From the NCBI RefSeq assembly GCF_014645555.1, contig NZ_BMLY01000002.1, forward strand, positions 310,001-374,000: a stretch of 64,000 nt of DNA. Reading direction: 5' to 3'. The position numbers were made by a program, and so were the translations under genes. The notes under the pieces were generated by a model. The model was not told the DNA's origin and did no database searches. It was given only the letters and a program-made list of their open reading frames with translations. The DNA is from Silvimonas amylolytica. Lineage in GTDB: Bacteria > Pseudomonadota > Gammaproteobacteria > Burkholderiales > Chitinibacteraceae. Each line of letters starts with the position of its first letter. The stretch's first letter is position 1. Shown here piece by piece: positions 62,359 through 64,000 of the stretch.

Positions 62359-64000
62359 ATGTCGAATAAAACCGTGGAATTGATTGCTCCCTTGTCCGGC
62401 TTGTTTGTACCTATTGAAGCCGTGCCAGATCCTGTGTTCTCGCAAAAAATGGTGGGCGACGGCGTATCAATCGATCCGACGTCCAACGTGCTGCTGGCGC
62501 CCGCCGCAGGCAAGATCACCCAGCTGGCCTCGACATTCCACGCTTTGACCCTGACCACCGCCGATGGCTTGCAAGTGCTACTGCACATCGGCCTTGATAC
62601 CGTCATGCTCAAGGGCCAAGGTTTCCGTCCGCTGGTCAAGGAAGGCGATACGGTCGCGCTGGGTCAGCCTCTGATTGAATTTGATGAAGCCGTCATCACT
62701 GCCGCCGGCAAGAGTTCGATGACGGAAATTGTGATCGCCAATGGCGACATCGTTACCAACCTGCAAGCCGCGCGTGGTTTTGCTCATGCGGGCAAGACCG
62801 TTGCGCTGACTGTCACGCTGGCTGTTGCCAGCGCTGCTGCTGAACCCGCCGCCGCACCATCGGGCAATCTGTCTGACCCGATTCGCGTACCGAACCCGAC
62901 TGGTTTGCATGCCCGCCCGGCTGCCGTTGTAGCCAATCTGGCCAAGACCTTCAATTCAGATGTGAAGCTGGTTCGTGGTTCGGAAGAAGCCAATGCCAAA
63001 TCCGTGGTTGGCATCATGGGTCTGGAAGTCCAGAACAACGATGAAATTCGCGTCAAAGCCACTGGTGTTGATGCCGCTGGGGCTATCAAAGCGCTGGTTG
63101 ATCTGATTCGTTCCGGTTCTGGCGAAGACTGTGGCGCTGCCGCTGCGCCGGCCACGGCACCCAAGCCCGTCGCGGTCCCGCGCCCGGCGCCCAAAGCCCA
63201 TTCGGATGATCCAAACACATTGCTGGGTGTCTCAGCCTCGCCGGGTCTGGCGGTTGGCCAGATTTTCCAGGTACGCCAGGAAGTCATTGAAGTCCGTGAA
63301 GCCGGCGATAACCCGCAACTGGAACGCCGCCGCCTGGAAGAGGCCCTCAAGGAAGCGCGTCAGCAACTGGAAGGCTTGAAGTCTGAAATCAGCGACGCCT
63401 CCAAGGCTGAAATTTTCTCGGCTCACCAGGAGTTACTGGCTGATCCGGAGTTGCTGGATCTGGCTCTGTCGGCGATCTCTGCGGGCAAGAGTGCGCCATT
63501 TGCCTGGAAGCAAGCGTTCACTGCATACGCTGACAAACTCTCCAAACTGAAGAACGAACTGCTGGCTGGCCGTGCCAACGATATCCGCGACGTGGGCCGC
63601 CGTGTGTTGCGCTTGCTGACGGGCGTAAAAGAAGCTGCGCTGGAAGTACCGGACAACGCGATCCTGATCGCCGAAGAACTGACCCCGTCCGACACCGCTA
63701 GCCTTGATCGCAACAAAGTCCTGGGTTTTGCGACGACGGGCGGTGGCGCGACCAGCCACGTTGCCATTCTGGCTCGTTCGCTCAACATTCCGGCGATTTG
63801 CGGTATTGAAGAAGCCGTGCTGGAACTGGCCAACGGGACCAACGTGATTCTGGATGGCACCAAGGGTAGCCTGCGCAAGAATCCTTCTGAGGCTGAAATC
63901 CTGGACATCCGTACCCGCCAGGCCATGCTGGCCAAAAAGCGCGAAGAAGAACTCGCTGCAGCCGGTCAGCCTGCGGTGACCAAAGATGGCGTGCATATCG
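62359..64000 (+). CDS. EIIA-HPr-EI phosphotransferase-system fusion, 3' end outside window
   Basis: Three PTS domains are fused in one chain that carries phosphate from phosphoenolpyruvate to a sugar-specific EIIBC. The glucose-type EIIA domain (1 to about 150) has the phospho-His76 in LLHIGLDT. The HPr domain (about 170-255) has phospho-His184 in NPTGLHARPAA. The EI domain starts near 290, with phospho-His467 in TSHVAILARSL, and continues beyond the window. The ATG at 62359 follows AGAGG. The fusion is typical of N-acetylglucosamine or glucose PTS systems in Neisseriales. The upstream region carries a palindrome array. Confidence 0.93.
   Translation, partial: MSNKTVELIAPLSGLFVPIEAVPDPVFSQKMVGDGVSIDPTSNVLLAPAAGKITQLASTFHALTLTTADGLQVLLHIGLDTVMLKGQGFRPLVKEGDTVALGQPLIEFDEAVITAAGKSSMTEIVIANGDIVTNLQAARGFAHAGKTVALTVTLAVASAAAEPAAAPSGNLSDPIRVPNPTGLHARPAAVVANLAKTFNSDVKLVRGSEEANAKSVVGIMGLEVQNNDEIRVKATGVDAAGAIKALVDLIRSGSGEDCGAAAAPATAPKPVAVPRPAPKAHSDDPNTLLGVSASPGLAVGQIFQVRQEVIEVREAGDNPQLERRRLEEALKEARQQLEGLKSEISDASKAEIFSAHQELLADPELLDLALSAISAGKSAPFAWKQAFTAYADKLSKLKNELLAGRANDIRDVGRRVLRLLTGVKEAALEVPDNAILIAEELTPSDTASLDRNKVLGFATTGGGATSHVAILARSLNIPAICGIEEAVLELANGTNVILDGTKGSLRKNPSEAEILDIRTRQAMLAKKREEELAAAGQPAVTKDGVHI

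Overview
This is an ordinary, densely coded bacterial chromosome segment with single-copy housekeeping genes throughout and no prophage, insertion sequence, CRISPR array, rRNA or tRNA that I could find. Gene content and order point to a betaproteobacterium of the order Neisseriales, probably a Chitinibacteraceae/Chromobacteriaceae relative. The supporting evidence is polA next to the DUF2782-thrB pair, ftsY-ftsE-ftsX-rpoH, the zapB-zapA-6S RNA-fau locus, the divergent thiD/rubredoxin pair, a cysteine-poor DksA, and a fused EIIA-HPr-EI phosphotransferase. The genus is inference. The sequence is moderately GC-rich, except for an AT-rich stretch at about 57.2-58.9 kb.

Layout. 0-10.9 kb: hemC (cut by the window edge), a secreted/membrane hypothetical protein, polA, then a rightward run of LOG-family protein, DUF2782, thrB, an ECF sigma factor with a small zinc-finger protein, an FAD-linked oxidase, an M14 carboxypeptidase and an APH-type kinase. 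10.9-14.6 kb: ftsY-ftsE-ftsX-rpoH, with a perfect CIRCE operator and a second palindrome ahead of rpoH. 14.7-18.6 kb: rsmD, ferredoxin, and queC/CLC channel/queE. 18.7-24.7 kb: the Tol-Pal operon tolQ-R-A-B-pal-cpoB behind ruvB. 24.8-27.9 kb: an FMN riboswitch and ribB inserted between ruvB and ruvC-ruvA, plus a TonB-like gene. 28-35 kb: cytochrome c, dksA, aroG, a FUSC membrane protein, a lipoyl-domain protein without the lipoyl lysine, ackA behind an FNR-like promoter, and dgkA. 35-38.8 kb: a LytS/LytTR two-component system, comM and a truncated globin. 39-46.4 kb: parE, a nucleoside deoxyribosyltransferase, parC, an M15 peptidase, and a CPT-like kinase with an AraC/GyrI regulator. 46.4-49.8 kb: thiD, rubredoxin, hemJ, a CYTH protein and hemL. 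50.3-57.1 kb: a type IV pilus assembly/priming operon (pilE-like, fimT, pilV, pilW, pilX, pilY1). 57.2-58.6 kb: a TonB-like gene and a TlpA-like thioredoxin. 58.6-58.8 kb: an AT-rich segment with a cluster of DnaA boxes. 58.9-64 kb: rbgA, a periplasmic binding protein, zapB, zapA, 6S RNA, fau and the PTS fusion (cut by the window end).

The most interesting observation combines two independent signals. Four near-perfect parS (ParB-binding) palindromes lie at 10.1, 41.7, 43.9 and 46.4 kb, and a DnaA-box cluster with an AT-rich flank lies at 58.6-58.8 kb without dnaA beside it. Together they suggest that the window lies next to, or contains, the chromosome replication origin. Other points worth checking are the layered control sites ahead of rpoH, the FNR-type promoter ahead of ackA, the lipoyl domain with glutamate at the lipoylation position, a PilW gene that starts exactly at the mature pilin N-terminus, a Pro-Thr-rich TolA, and a palindrome array ahead of the PTS gene. 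I see no convincing novel multi-gene defence or mobile system.
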